This document shows, piece by piece, positions 1 through 6,358 of a DNA stretch of 64,000 nt. The notes under the pieces are model-generated. The model was not told the DNA's origin and ran no database searches. It worked only from the letters and a program-made list of their open reading frames with translations. Every line of letters starts with the position of its first letter. Position 1 is the stretch's first letter. The translations under genes and the position numbers were made by a program. The stretch comes from Puia sp. (GTDB lineage: Bacteria; Bacteroidota; Bacteroidia; Chitinophagales; Chitinophagaceae): the NCBI GenBank assembly GCA_031292515.1, contig JARLGZ010000054.1:62001-126000 (forward strand). Reading direction: 5' to 3'.

Positions 1-1
1 C

Positions 2-391
2 AAATTCGATGCCAATTCCACGCTAAAGCGTCTGCAAAACCGTTATCGCCTCGTCGTTATGAATGACGATACGTATGAAGAGGTGGTGACCTTTAAATTA
101 TCCCGTTTGAGCGTTTATGTGTTTCTCAGCACGGTTTTTGTGCTGTTGACAGGGCTTACGGTGGCCTTGATCGTTTTTACGCCGTTGAAGCTATATATTC
201 CGGGTTATGGTGATATGAGCAATACGAAGGACCTCCGTGAACTAAAAATACGGACCGATTCGTTAGAGCAGCAGGTGAGATACAAAGACCAGTATTTGCA
301 GAGCATAAGGAATGTATTACAGGGAAGTTCCACGGTGAAAATGGATACGACGATGCTGAACATCCCCAAAGCGGAGAAAATTAACGATTAA
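2..391 (+). CDS. Membrane-anchored coiled-coil protein, 5' end outside window
   Basis: The frame is open from base 2, and codons before the internal ATG at 59 encode a KRLQNRYRLVV-type stretch. That is the usual cytoplasmic N-terminus of the Bacteroidota membrane proteins that precede bactofilin genes, so the true start is very probably upstream of the window. One membrane segment (about residues 19-40 counted from Met59, rich in V/L/F) is followed by TPLKLYIPGY and then a short coiled coil. Relatives usually carry a periplasmic M23 (LytM) peptidase domain after this; here the protein stops about 70 residues past the membrane, so no peptidase domain is present. The bactofilin 12 bases downstream suggests a shared role in envelope shape. 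The role is inferred; the family resemblance is seen. Confidence 0.7.
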   Translation, partial: KFDANSTLKRLQNRYRLVVMNDDTYEEVVTFKLSRLSVYVFLSTVFVLLTGLTVALIVFTPLKLYIPGYGDMSNTKDLRELKIRTDSLEQQVRYKDQYLQSIRNVLQGSSTVKMDTTMLNIPKAEKIND

Positions 392-403
392 AATCTGATA
401 CTT

Positions 404-871
404 ATGTTTAATGGAAAATCCAAATCTGATGCGTTGGGCGAATCACCCGTCAGCGCAAGCGCCAGCCTTATCGGGGCAGGGACCACTATGAAGGGCGATA
501 TTACCAGCAGCGGCGATCTTCGGATCGATGGCGCTCTGTCCGGGAATATCCACTGCACAGCCAAAGTCGTCATCGGGGCCAACGGGGTCGTCAATGGGGA
601 CATCAACGGTCAGCAGGCTGATATCATGGGCAAGGTTACCGGCACCATTTCGGTCAAAGACCTTCTTCAATTAAAGGGTGGCAGTACGGTGAATGGCAAT
701 ATAAAAGCCGCTAAACTACAGATAGAGCCTTCCGCGACGTTCAACGGCGAATGTCATATGGCTGTGACCGGCAATAGTGCTCCTGCCGGAAACAAGGCGG
801 AATCCAAATCGGAAGCCAAGGCGGAAAAGATGGAGGTCAAACATGGCGGGATCGCCCTCTCGGCCGGATAA
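404..871 (+). CDS. Bactofilin (polymer-forming cytoskeletal protein)
   Basis: A 155-residue protein with the central bactofilin beta-helix (about residues 20-110). It shows the periodic G/V/I pattern GTTMKGDI, LRIDGALSGNI, VVIGANGVVNGDI, ADIMGKVTG. Flanking tails are polar; the C-terminal tail is Ala/Lys/Glu-rich. Bactofilins self-assemble without nucleotide into filaments at the inner membrane and recruit cell-wall enzymes. The gene lies 12 bases after the membrane protein gene, and its last 29 bases overlap the start of the AtpZ gene, so the genes are probably translationally coupled. Confidence 0.92.
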   Translation: MFNGKSKSDALGESPVSASASLIGAGTTMKGDITSSGDLRIDGALSGNIHCTAKVVIGANGVVNGDINGQQADIMGKVTGTISVKDLLQLKGGSTVNGNIKAAKLQIEPSATFNGECHMAVTGNSAPAGNKAESKSEAKAEKMEVKHGGIALSAG

Positions 872-1226
872 GCCTGGAAAGCCGGCTATACCTGAAAAAC
901 AGGCTACACCTGAAAAACAGGACAAGCGTGAAAGCCCGGATAAGCCTGAAAAGTTGAATAAACCGGACAAGCCTCAAAACCCGGATAAGCCTCGTATGGT
1001 AAAAAAAATACCCGTACAGGATAACCGTGCCATCCTGTTAAAATATGCGGGATTGGGGGGCCAACTCTGCGTGGCGGTAGGATTGTCCGTATTTGCCGGC
1101 CTCAAAGCTGATAAATGGGTGAAAACTTCTTTTCCCTTATTCGCCTGGGTCTTACCTTTGCTCGTCATTGTGGCTCTTATTGTAAAACTAATCAAAGACA
1201 CATCGGGAAATGGGGGACAGCATTAA
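843..1226 (+). CDS. AtpZ/AtpI-family protein with a Lys/Pro-rich N-terminal extension
   Basis: The C-terminal 75 residues (from MVKKIPV) are a typical AtpZ/AtpI-like protein: short basic start, then two membrane helices (GLGGQLCVAVGLSVFAG and FAWVLPLLVIVALIVKLI). Such proteins assist F-type ATP synthase assembly or Mg2+/Ca2+ transport. I chose the ATG at 843 because a GGAGG lies about six bases upstream and the frame stays open. This adds a roughly 50-residue extension of PDKPEK/PEKQ-type repeats encoded by degenerate 18-base repeats. A start at 996 giving only the conserved part is possible. The gene overlaps bactofilin by 29 bases and the next gene by 17. No atpB follows, unlike the usual Bacteroidota order. 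Confidence 0.75.
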   Translation: MAGSPSRPDKPGKPAIPEKQATPEKQDKRESPDKPEKLNKPDKPQNPDKPRMVKKIPVQDNRAILLKYAGLGGQLCVAVGLSVFAGLKADKWVKTSFPLFAWVLPLLVIVALIVKLIKDTSGNGGQH

Positions 1227-1641
1227 AAAGGATTTGGAACCGGGCAATCATCTCCTGAGAGCCTGGCAGCCCATTCTTGTCATTTTTGTAATCGTAAACC
1301 TGTTTTTACTGAGCTCGAAAGTTTGGCTGGCGCAATGGAAACTCGATTCCGTGGTGATCATGATCGGCAACCTGATCCTCTGCGCGGTGACCGCATTCTC
1401 ATTCCATCTAAGCATAAAGGCCTTATTCCATCAGAATATACAGGCATTCCTGCGTATGGTATACAGCGGGATGTTCCTTAAAATGGGTGTTTGTGTCGTC
1501 TCCGTGCTCGTGTGGCACTTCGTCGATCCGGGAAGCATAGGACGCCTTTCGGTCATGGCTTTCTTTGCTCTTTACCTGTTATATACGTTTACGGAAGTAG
1601 CCCTGTTGATGCGTTTGAGCAAGCAGAAAAAAAATGCCTAA
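1210..1641 (+). CDS. AtpI-like four-helix membrane protein
   Basis: A 143-residue protein with four predicted membrane segments: PILVIFVIVNLFLLSSKVW, VVIMIGNLILCAVTAFSF, MFLKMGVCVVSVLVWHF and LSVMAFFALYLLYTFTEVAL. A small protein of this type sits between AtpZ and atpB in many Bacteroidota and is loosely called ATP synthase subunit I. The start at 1210 overlaps AtpZ by 17 bases and the end overlaps the SprT-like gene by 8, so the operon is tightly coupled. The ATP synthase genes themselves are absent downstream. Function is inferred from position only. Confidence 0.65.
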   Translation: MGDSIKKDLEPGNHLLRAWQPILVIFVIVNLFLLSSKVWLAQWKLDSVVIMIGNLILCAVTAFSFHLSIKALFHQNIQAFLRMVYSGMFLKMGVCVVSVLVWHFVDPGSIGRLSVMAFFALYLLYTFTEVALLMRLSKQKKNA

Positions 1642-2272
1642 GAAAGAAGCCCCGCTCGCATATCTGGAACGATTCATACCCAAGGGAGCCGCCGGGCTTG
1701 TCATGGAATACCTGCATCATTATCGTGTCCATCTCACGATCACCAGGGAACGGAAAACGGTCCTCGGTGATTATCGCCATGCCACGACAACCCAGAACCA
1801 CCGGATCAGCGTAAACGGTAACCTGAATAAATACTCCTTCCTGATTACCCTCGTCCATGAACTCGCGCACCTGGTGACTTTTATGGAATTTGGCAACCGG
1901 GTACAGTCGCATGGTAAGGAATGGAAAGGGGTCTATCGTAAAATGCTGGAGGACTTTATGCGGCTGCCCATCTTTCCGGACGATATTCTCGCGGCTTTCC
2001 GGCGGACGCTTCATGACCTTCCGGCCAGCAGCTGTGCGGATGAAGGATTGATGCGCGTCCTCCGCAAGTATGACGAAAATACCGGCGGCCTGCTCCTCGT
2101 CGAACAAATCCCCGAAGGGGGGCTTTTCGAGGTTGAAGACGGCAGGGTGTTCCGCAAAGGGAAAAAATTACGAAAACGCTATCAATGTGTGGAAGTTTCG
2201 ACGGGAAAATTGTATCTTTTCAGTGCTATTTACGAGGTGAAACCGTCTCCTGCGAAAAAGATCCCCACCTGA
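1634..2272 (+). CDS. SprT-like zinc metalloprotein
   Basis: A 212-residue SprT-like protein. The zinc motif HELAHLVTF (HExxH, about residues 74-78) is followed by HGKEWKGVYRKML, the third-ligand region typical of SprT. The C-terminal half resembles the zinc-ribbon-like part of the family (RKGKKLRKRYQCVEVSTGKLYLFSAIYEV), though the full cysteine set is not evident. Eukaryotic SPRTN relatives digest DNA-protein crosslinks; the substrate of bacterial members is not established. The gene overlaps the AtpI-like gene by 8 bases and is the last of the operon. Confidence 0.85.
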   Translation: MPKKEAPLAYLERFIPKGAAGLVMEYLHHYRVHLTITRERKTVLGDYRHATTTQNHRISVNGNLNKYSFLITLVHELAHLVTFMEFGNRVQSHGKEWKGVYRKMLEDFMRLPIFPDDILAAFRRTLHDLPASSCADEGLMRVLRKYDENTGGLLLVEQIPEGGLFEVEDGRVFRKGKKLRKRYQCVEVSTGKLYLFSAIYEVKPSPAKKIPT

Positions 2273-2372
2273 CCCCCCGTCGTTTCCGCCCGTTTTTATT
2301 CCGATGCCGTGCTTTATAACAGATAACAGGAAGACAATAGGAATATTGGCTCCGCCGAAGAAGATATCGTTT

Positions 2373-2861
2373 CTACAGGTCCTTTAACATCCAGATTCCG
2401 CAACCGAAATGACCGGTATTGCCCAGCGGGCCATCGAGAAAGCGAAATCCAAACTTTTCATAGACAGAAACGGCCTTCTTAAGTTCCGGCATCGTCTCCA
2501 GGTATACGCGACGAAACCCGGTGTCTTTTGCCGTTTGCAGGCACTTTTCTATGAGCGCCCTGCCAAGACCCAGCCCCCTGGCCGCCGGAGCCAGGTACAT
2601 CTTCACCAATTCGCAGGTATCCTCCGGCAGGCCATCGGAAGGGTAGATCCCTCCTCCGCCCGCCAGTTGTTCGTTTACAAGGGCCACATAGTAGATACTT
2701 TTGGGAACGCCCGCAAATAACCCCGAGAGATGATCGGTGGTCTCGTCGTAATAAACGGTGCCCGGTTTATTGGCGCCGAATTCGGCGAGCGCAGACCTGA
2801 TGATTGCCGCCATAGCCTTGTTGTCGCCGGATTGAAGAAGCCGTATGGCAATCGTGTCCAT
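2373..2861 (-). CDS. GNAT-family N-acetyltransferase
   Basis: A GNAT fold is clear: the acetyl-CoA loop LGRALIEKCLQTAKD preceded by LAPAARGLG (motif A), GFRRVYLETMPELKKAVSVYEKFGF (motif B), and a C-terminal strand. I place the start at the ATG at 2861 (MDTIAIRLLQ). The longer frame to 2885 adds MTIHYLRS, which is encoded by the repeat array and is not part of the fold. Substrate unknown. The small membrane-peptide gene lies about 45 bases upstream on the same strand, separated by the repeat. Confidence 0.85.
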   Translation of the reverse strand: MDTIAIRLLQSGDNKAMAAIIRSALAEFGANKPGTVYYDETTDHLSGLFAGVPKSIYYVALVNEQLAGGGGIYPSDGLPEDTCELVKMYLAPAARGLGLGRALIEKCLQTAKDTGFRRVYLETMPELKKAVSVYEKFGFRFLDGPLGNTGHFGCGIWMLKDL

Positions 2862-2870
2862 TGAGCGAAG

Positions 2871-2910
2871 ATAGTGAATAGTCACTACTCACTGCGGACT
2901 ACTCACTAAC
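2871..2910. repeat. AGTAGTGAGT-family intergenic repeat
   Basis: Copies of the ACTACTCACT/AGTGAGTAGT unit lie between the 3' end of the small ORF and the start of the GNAT gene. The array starts within the last codons of the small ORF. The same family recurs at 7631, 18295, 39772 and 53583. Confidence 0.7.
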
Positions 2911-2989
2911 TCAGCCAGGCCATTAAGGTATACAGGAAAATCACAGAGAGGATCATGATGCCGATAAAGGGTTTGTCAGCGTTTTGCAT
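2906..2989 (-). CDS. 27-residue single-span membrane peptide (putative)
   Basis: An ATG at 2989 opens a 27-codon frame with a polar start (MQNADKPF), one hydrophobic helix (IGIMILSVIFLYTLMAWL) and a TAG stop. It looks like a genuine small membrane protein: helix at the length of one bilayer crossing, Lys/Asp before it, Trp near the far end. I do not recognise a named family. Its stop lies inside the repeat array, as for other genes here. It could be co-transcribed with the GNAT gene. Confidence 0.5.
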   Translation of the reverse strand: MQNADKPFIGIMILSVIFLYTLMAWLS

Positions 2990-3115
2990 AGTCGAAGCTT
3001 GTTAGAAGGTTTAGCATAGGGATTTACGAATATTTAACGGGGCGACGCTTAAAAAAGTATGCCAGACCCCAAAAAGATCCCTATGGCCATGACCGGACCA
3101 TCAATCCGGAGGAGA

Positions 3116-3142
3116 CCGGTTCGGAACCTGGTTCTGAACCGG
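3116..3142. repeat. Inverted repeat downstream of the NIPSNAP gene
   Basis: CCGGTTC at 3116-3122 pairs with GAACCGG at 3136-3142, with a GGAACC/GGTTC-rich loop. It lies 3' of the minus-strand NIPSNAP gene but lacks a T tract, so it is at best a weak terminator or an mRNA 3'-end hairpin. Confidence 0.4.
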
Positions 3143-3176
3143 GTTCGGAGATGCTTATAATCGGTTCCTCAAACGC

Positions 3177-3983
3177 TTATAAATCGGAATAATCCGTCGG
3201 ACGCAGGAAGAAAATATCGGCTTTTGACACGTTATGCTGGTATTCGGGGGAGGCTACCAGCTTTTTCCAAAACGGATCTTCACCAAAGGTCTTCCAATGT
3301 GCTTCGCGGGAGGCCATGTTGTCGAAGGTCGTCATATACATCAGGTTGGGCATATGGCTTCCGGAAAGGACTTCGGCGTAAAATACGGCATTGAATCCCA
3401 ATCTCTTGAACAGGGGAACCTCTCCGCCCTCGTTGAACATCCGCACTTTGTTGGCGTGCAGTTTTTCCGTGGGTCCCTCATAACTTCTCAGTTCATAGAT
3501 CCTTTCGGAACGGGCCGTACCCAATGCGGGGGCCTGCAGGACCGGCATATCCGGAAAGGCCTGCAACAGGATCGTTTCAATCCGGCTATAAGGGGGATCG
3601 TTGTGGGCTGCGTCCAGGTAATCTTTTCCGTCCGCCAGGTATTGATTGTCTTTCTCCAGGAGAGACGGCAATTTTACAAACTGATCGACAGACCGGAAGG
3701 GGATCAGCAGGTAAATGCGCCGGACGGCGGCGGTATCGTTGCCGAGGGCTTTGAAGACACCCACCTGGGCGATACCCAACCTGTGCAGCGCCGGCAAAAA
3801 AGCAGCCTGCAAATATTTGTCCACAGTCTGTTCCTGTTCTTTGGTCTTTAACTGGTAGACGCGGATGGAATAAAACTCTCTTTTCGGGGGAGCGCTGGTA
3901 GCGGGCGTGGCAAAAAGGGAAGAGCTTGTTGTCAGTGAAAGGAGGACTAGTGATAGGAGGACTAATGATAGTATCCGGTTCAT
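3177..3983 (-). CDS. Secreted NIPSNAP-family protein
   Basis: A 268-residue protein with a signal peptide (MNRILSLVLLSLVLLSLTTS, containing a duplicated LSLVL unit) and two ferredoxin-like NIPSNAP domains. The first begins REFYSIRVYQLK, the second RIYELRSYEGPTEKLHANKVRMF; the latter contains the NEGGEVPLFKRLGFNAVFYAEVL stretch typical of the family. The start is taken at the ATG at 3983; the frame is open further upstream but gives no signal peptide. NIPSNAP domains bind small ligands or protect mitochondria in eukaryotes; bacterial secreted members are uncharacterised. Confidence 0.85.
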   Translation of the reverse strand: MNRILSLVLLSLVLLSLTTSSSLFATPATSAPPKREFYSIRVYQLKTKEQEQTVDKYLQAAFLPALHRLGIAQVGVFKALGNDTAAVRRIYLLIPFRSVDQFVKLPSLLEKDNQYLADGKDYLDAAHNDPPYSRIETILLQAFPDMPVLQAPALGTARSERIYELRSYEGPTEKLHANKVRMFNEGGEVPLFKRLGFNAVFYAEVLSGSHMPNLMYMTTFDNMASREAHWKTFGEDPFWKKLVASPEYQHNVSKADIFFLRPTDYSDL

Positions 3984-4167
3984 CGTGTTTGAATTATCGG
4001 CTAATGTAAACAAAAGCCATCTTTCCCCGCTGTTTTTATAATACCGCTCCTGTAATAACCACGGTAGGACGCTCTTCGGGGTCATATATTAGAAAATAAT
4101 CATTTTTTTTGTTTTTTTTAAATGATAATGCTATAATTTCACTAAAAGGGAAGGCTCCTTAAAATGA

Positions 4168-4695
4168 TTGTCTGATAAACATTATATTTTGGAGAAAACG
4201 ATCACCAAAGAAATCCTGAAAAACGCAATTTCCACCGGTAAACAGCCAGCTATTGAATTCTTATACACGGAGTATGGCGCCATGCTGTACGGCTATGTGT
4301 TACAATTTACCCGGGACCAGCAGGAAGCAGAGAACTTATTGGTGAGTATCTTCACTTACCTTTCTTCTCATTTGACGGAGGCCTGTAATTCCGGGCTGGG
4401 TGTTTATTGTTGGTTGCAGTCTGAAGCCCGCAAGATCATTTTGAGGGAGAGAGGCCCGGATGCTTCGGCGCTACTTGACGAGGGCCGGGGGGACCTGCAG
4501 GAGACCGCTTCCGGGAAGAGCTGTTATTTCTCCCTGTTGGGGGAGGCATCCCATGAGCAGCAATGGATCTTTCGCGAACTTTTTTTGGCCGGGAGAGGCA
4601 GGGAAGAGGTGGCAGGGCAATTGGACAAAGACCTCCCTTATATAGACAAGCAATTGAAAGAGAGCCTCCTGATCATTAACAGGAACCTGGTATGA
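4168..4695 (+). CDS. Sigma-70-like (ECF type) factor, TTG start
   Basis: A 175-residue protein resembling ECF sigma factors. A region-2-like helix set lies at about residues 26-66 (AIEFLYTEYGAMLYGYVLQF, then QEAENLLVSIFTYL). A weak region-4-like part lies at about 130-172, with EVAGQLDKDLPYIDKQLKES in the HTH position. The region-4 match is poor, so DNA recognition may be altered. No ATG fits the N-terminus; the frame begins with TTG at 4168. The gene pairs with the membrane protein at 4746, as expected for a sigma/anti-sigma couple. Confidence 0.65.
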   Translation: MSDKHYILEKTITKEILKNAISTGKQPAIEFLYTEYGAMLYGYVLQFTRDQQEAENLLVSIFTYLSSHLTEACNSGLGVYCWLQSEARKIILRERGPDASALLDEGRGDLQETASGKSCYFSLLGEASHEQQWIFRELFLAGRGREEVAGQLDKDLPYIDKQLKESLLIINRNLV

Positions 4696-4748
4696 ATCAA
4701 ACGGGAGCCTGTATCAATCAAACAGGAACCTGACCTGAATCAAACATG
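4679..4748 (+). repeat. Degenerate direct repeats across the sigma-gene stop codon
   Basis: Three imperfect copies of an ATCAAAC-GGGAGCCTG / CAGGAACCTG unit run from the last codons of the sigma-like gene through its stop to the ATG of the next gene. Confidence 0.6.
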
Positions 4749-5237
4749 AACATCGAAAAATATATAGAGACCGGGATCATCGAGGCCTATGTGATGGGGT
4801 TGGCCGACCATTCGGAGAGACGGGAGTTCGAACGGATCCTGCCGACTTCTCCGGATCTGCAGCAGGCCCTGCTCAATTTCGAGTTGAAAATCGAGGGGTT
4901 GGCCATGCGTCATTCTTCTCCGCCCCCTCCCGGGACCTGGGAACTGATACAGGACCGCATCCGTGAATTGCCGGCTATCAGGCCTCCGGCGAAGGAAAGA
5001 CAGGCGGGGTCGCAGAATGGGAATGGCGGGGGGACGCCTGAGGAATTCATCTCCATACAAGCGATTTCCTCCACCCATATAAAGATCCACAAACATTGGA
5101 AGACGGCTTTCATCACGGTCTTTATCCTCTCCAAGATATTCCTGGCCCTGGCCATTTATTTCTTCGTTGAATACCGGCACGCCCAAAAGGATATCCGGCA
5201 GTTGCAGGAGCAGGTCGATAAGGTCCCGGCCAAATAA
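4746..5237 (+). CDS. Anti-sigma-factor-like membrane protein
   Basis: 163 residues. The N-terminal part (about 1-75; MNIEKYIETGIIEAYVMGLA, then SERREFERILPTSPDLQQAL) matches the cytoplasmic anti-sigma start of Bacteroidota RskA-like proteins, where YVLG/YVMGLA and the E-R-E-F-E motif are common. A Pro/Gly-rich linker, one membrane helix (AFITVFILSKIFLALAIYFFV, about 118-138) and a short coiled coil (HAQKDIRQLQEQVDKV) follow. It lies 50 bases after the sigma-like gene. No RskA outer domain is present, so the extracytoplasmic sensor part is minimal. Confidence 0.6.
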   Translation: MNIEKYIETGIIEAYVMGLADHSERREFERILPTSPDLQQALLNFELKIEGLAMRHSSPPPPGTWELIQDRIRELPAIRPPAKERQAGSQNGNGGGTPEEFISIQAISSTHIKIHKHWKTAFITVFILSKIFLALAIYFFVEYRHAQKDIRQLQEQVDKVPAK

Positions 5238-5240
5238 AAT

Positions 5241-5272
5241 TTTGGAGATATACCCGTCCTCGATTAATTTTG
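5241..5272 (+). promoter_or_regulatory. his operon promoter (TTTG-N20-TAATTTTG)
   Basis: TTTG at 5241-5244 and TAATTTTG at 5265-5272 match the Bacteroidota -33/-7 consensus (TTTG, TAnnTTTG) with 20-base spacing. The predicted start of transcription is about 5278-5281, only a few bases before the leader ATG at 5283. Confidence 0.7.
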
Positions 5273-5282
5273 TGCCTCATTT

Positions 5283-5333
5283 ATGATTACCAACAGACAT
5301 CATCATCACCATTTTTTCTTGCTACCAGGGTAG
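5283..5333 (+). CDS. hisL: Histidine leader peptide (hisL), 16 residues with five His in a row
   Basis: ATG at 5283, stop TAG at 5331; the peptide reads MITNRHHHHHFFLLPG. The five consecutive His codons (5298-5312: CAT CAT CAT CAC CAT) would stall ribosomes when charged tRNA-His is scarce. The stop codon lies within the antiterminator strand GGTAGGCC (5329-5336). A promoter-like box ends 10 bases before the ATG, so translation must begin nearly leaderless. The peptide is directly followed by an attenuator and hisG. Classic leader-peptide attenuation is known for enteric his operons; its assignment here rests on the sequence. Confidence 0.88.
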   Translation: MITNRHHHHHFFLLPG

Positions 5334-5393
5334 GCCGGTGATGTTTTGTCTGACAAAATAGAACTAGAAAAAGGGCTTACCGCAAGGTAGGCC
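5322..5393 (+). promoter_or_regulatory. his attenuator: competing RNA structures
   Basis: Four segments are visible. CTAC (5322-5325) can pair with GTAG (5330-5333). GGTAGGCC (5329-5336) can pair over 8 bp with GGGCTTACC (5374-5381 used). That last segment is also the 5' arm of the terminator. The antiterminator strand and the terminator 3' arm (5386-5393) are identical 8-mers, so they compete for the same partner. A ribosome finishing at the TAG would cover 5329-5336 and favour termination; a ribosome stalled on His codons would leave it free. Confidence 0.8.
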
Positions 5394-5403
5394 CTAATTT
5401 TTT
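5372..5403 (+). terminator. his attenuator terminator
   Basis: A 10-bp stem (5372-5381 with 5386-5395, one G-U pair) is closed by a GCAA tetraloop and followed by AA and six T. Confidence 0.9.
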
Positions 5404-5456
5404 GTGGAAAGGCAAACCATCCCCGGCAAATGGATAAGCCCGGGTAAACAAACAAC

Positions 5457-6311
5457 ATGAAATTAAAAATTGCAATTCAGAAGTCGGGTCGTTTATACGA
5501 GGACTCGGTAAAGCTGCTGAAAGACTGCGGCATCGATCTCAAGAACGGGGTCAACAAGCTAAAGACGGAATCCGACAATTTCCCGATGGAGATCTATTTT
5601 CTCAGGGATGACGATATCCCCCAGTATGTGGAAGACGCGGTGGCCGACATCGGGATCGTCGGAGAGAATGTGCTGCTGGAAAAGAACAAAAAAGCGGAGA
5701 TCGTCGAACAGCTCGGTTTTGGCAAATGCCGCTTATCGGTGGCAGTGGGCAGGGGAGAAAAATACGATGGCGTGCAGTTCCTGGAAGGGAAAAAGATCGC
5801 GACGACCTATCCGGTGCTGGTACAGCGCTACCTCGACACCCATAAGATCAACGCCGAGATCCATGAGATCAGCGGTTCTGTGGAGATAGCGCCGGGCATC
5901 GGGCTGGCCGATGCAATCGTCGACCTGGTCAGCAGCGGGTCCACGCTCTTTATGAATGGCCTCAAAGAAGTCGAGACAGTGCTGAAATCACAGGCCGTAC
6001 TCATCCGAAACGCCCAATTGGGCGCCGCGCAGCAGGAGATCCTGGACAAGCTGCTTTTCCGTATCCGTGCTGTGAAGAAGGCGAGGAACAACAAGTACGT
6101 CCTGCTGAACGCTCCCAACGACCAGTTGGAAGAGATCATCCGGTTGCTGCCAGGCATGAAGAGTCCGACGGTATTGCCTTTGGCCGAACCGGGGTGGAGC
6201 AGCGTACATAGCGTGCTGAGTGAAAATGAATTCTGGGATATCATCGAGAAATTGAAATCGGCGGGCGCCCAGGGCATCCTCGTGGTGCCGATCGAGAAAA
6301 TGATTATATGA
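5457..6311 (+). CDS. hisG: ATP phosphoribosyltransferase
   Basis: Catalyses the first, committed step of histidine synthesis: ATP + PRPP to phosphoribosyl-ATP. At 284 residues it is the long form. The catalytic type-II PBP-like fold begins LKIAIQKSGRLYEDSVKLLKD. The PRPP loop is in IVDLVSSGSTLFMNGL (about residues 157-172). The C-terminal about 75 residues form the ACT-like regulatory domain (LNAPNDQLEEIIRLLPGMKSP, ILVVPIEKMI) used for feedback inhibition by histidine in long-form enzymes. It is the first structural gene after the leader-peptide attenuator. Its stop TGA starts a short direct repeat (TGAcAAGGAAG, 6309-6345). Confidence 0.96.
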   Translation: MKLKIAIQKSGRLYEDSVKLLKDCGIDLKNGVNKLKTESDNFPMEIYFLRDDDIPQYVEDAVADIGIVGENVLLEKNKKAEIVEQLGFGKCRLSVAVGRGEKYDGVQFLEGKKIATTYPVLVQRYLDTHKINAEIHEISGSVEIAPGIGLADAIVDLVSSGSTLFMNGLKEVETVLKSQAVLIRNAQLGAAQQEILDKLLFRIRAVKKARNNKYVLLNAPNDQLEEIIRLLPGMKSPTVLPLAEPGWSSVHSVLSENEFWDIIEKLKSAGAQGILVVPIEKMII

Positions 6312-6358
6312 CAAGGAAGCGACTGCCTGATAAGGAAGTGATTCCGTAATTTCTGTTT

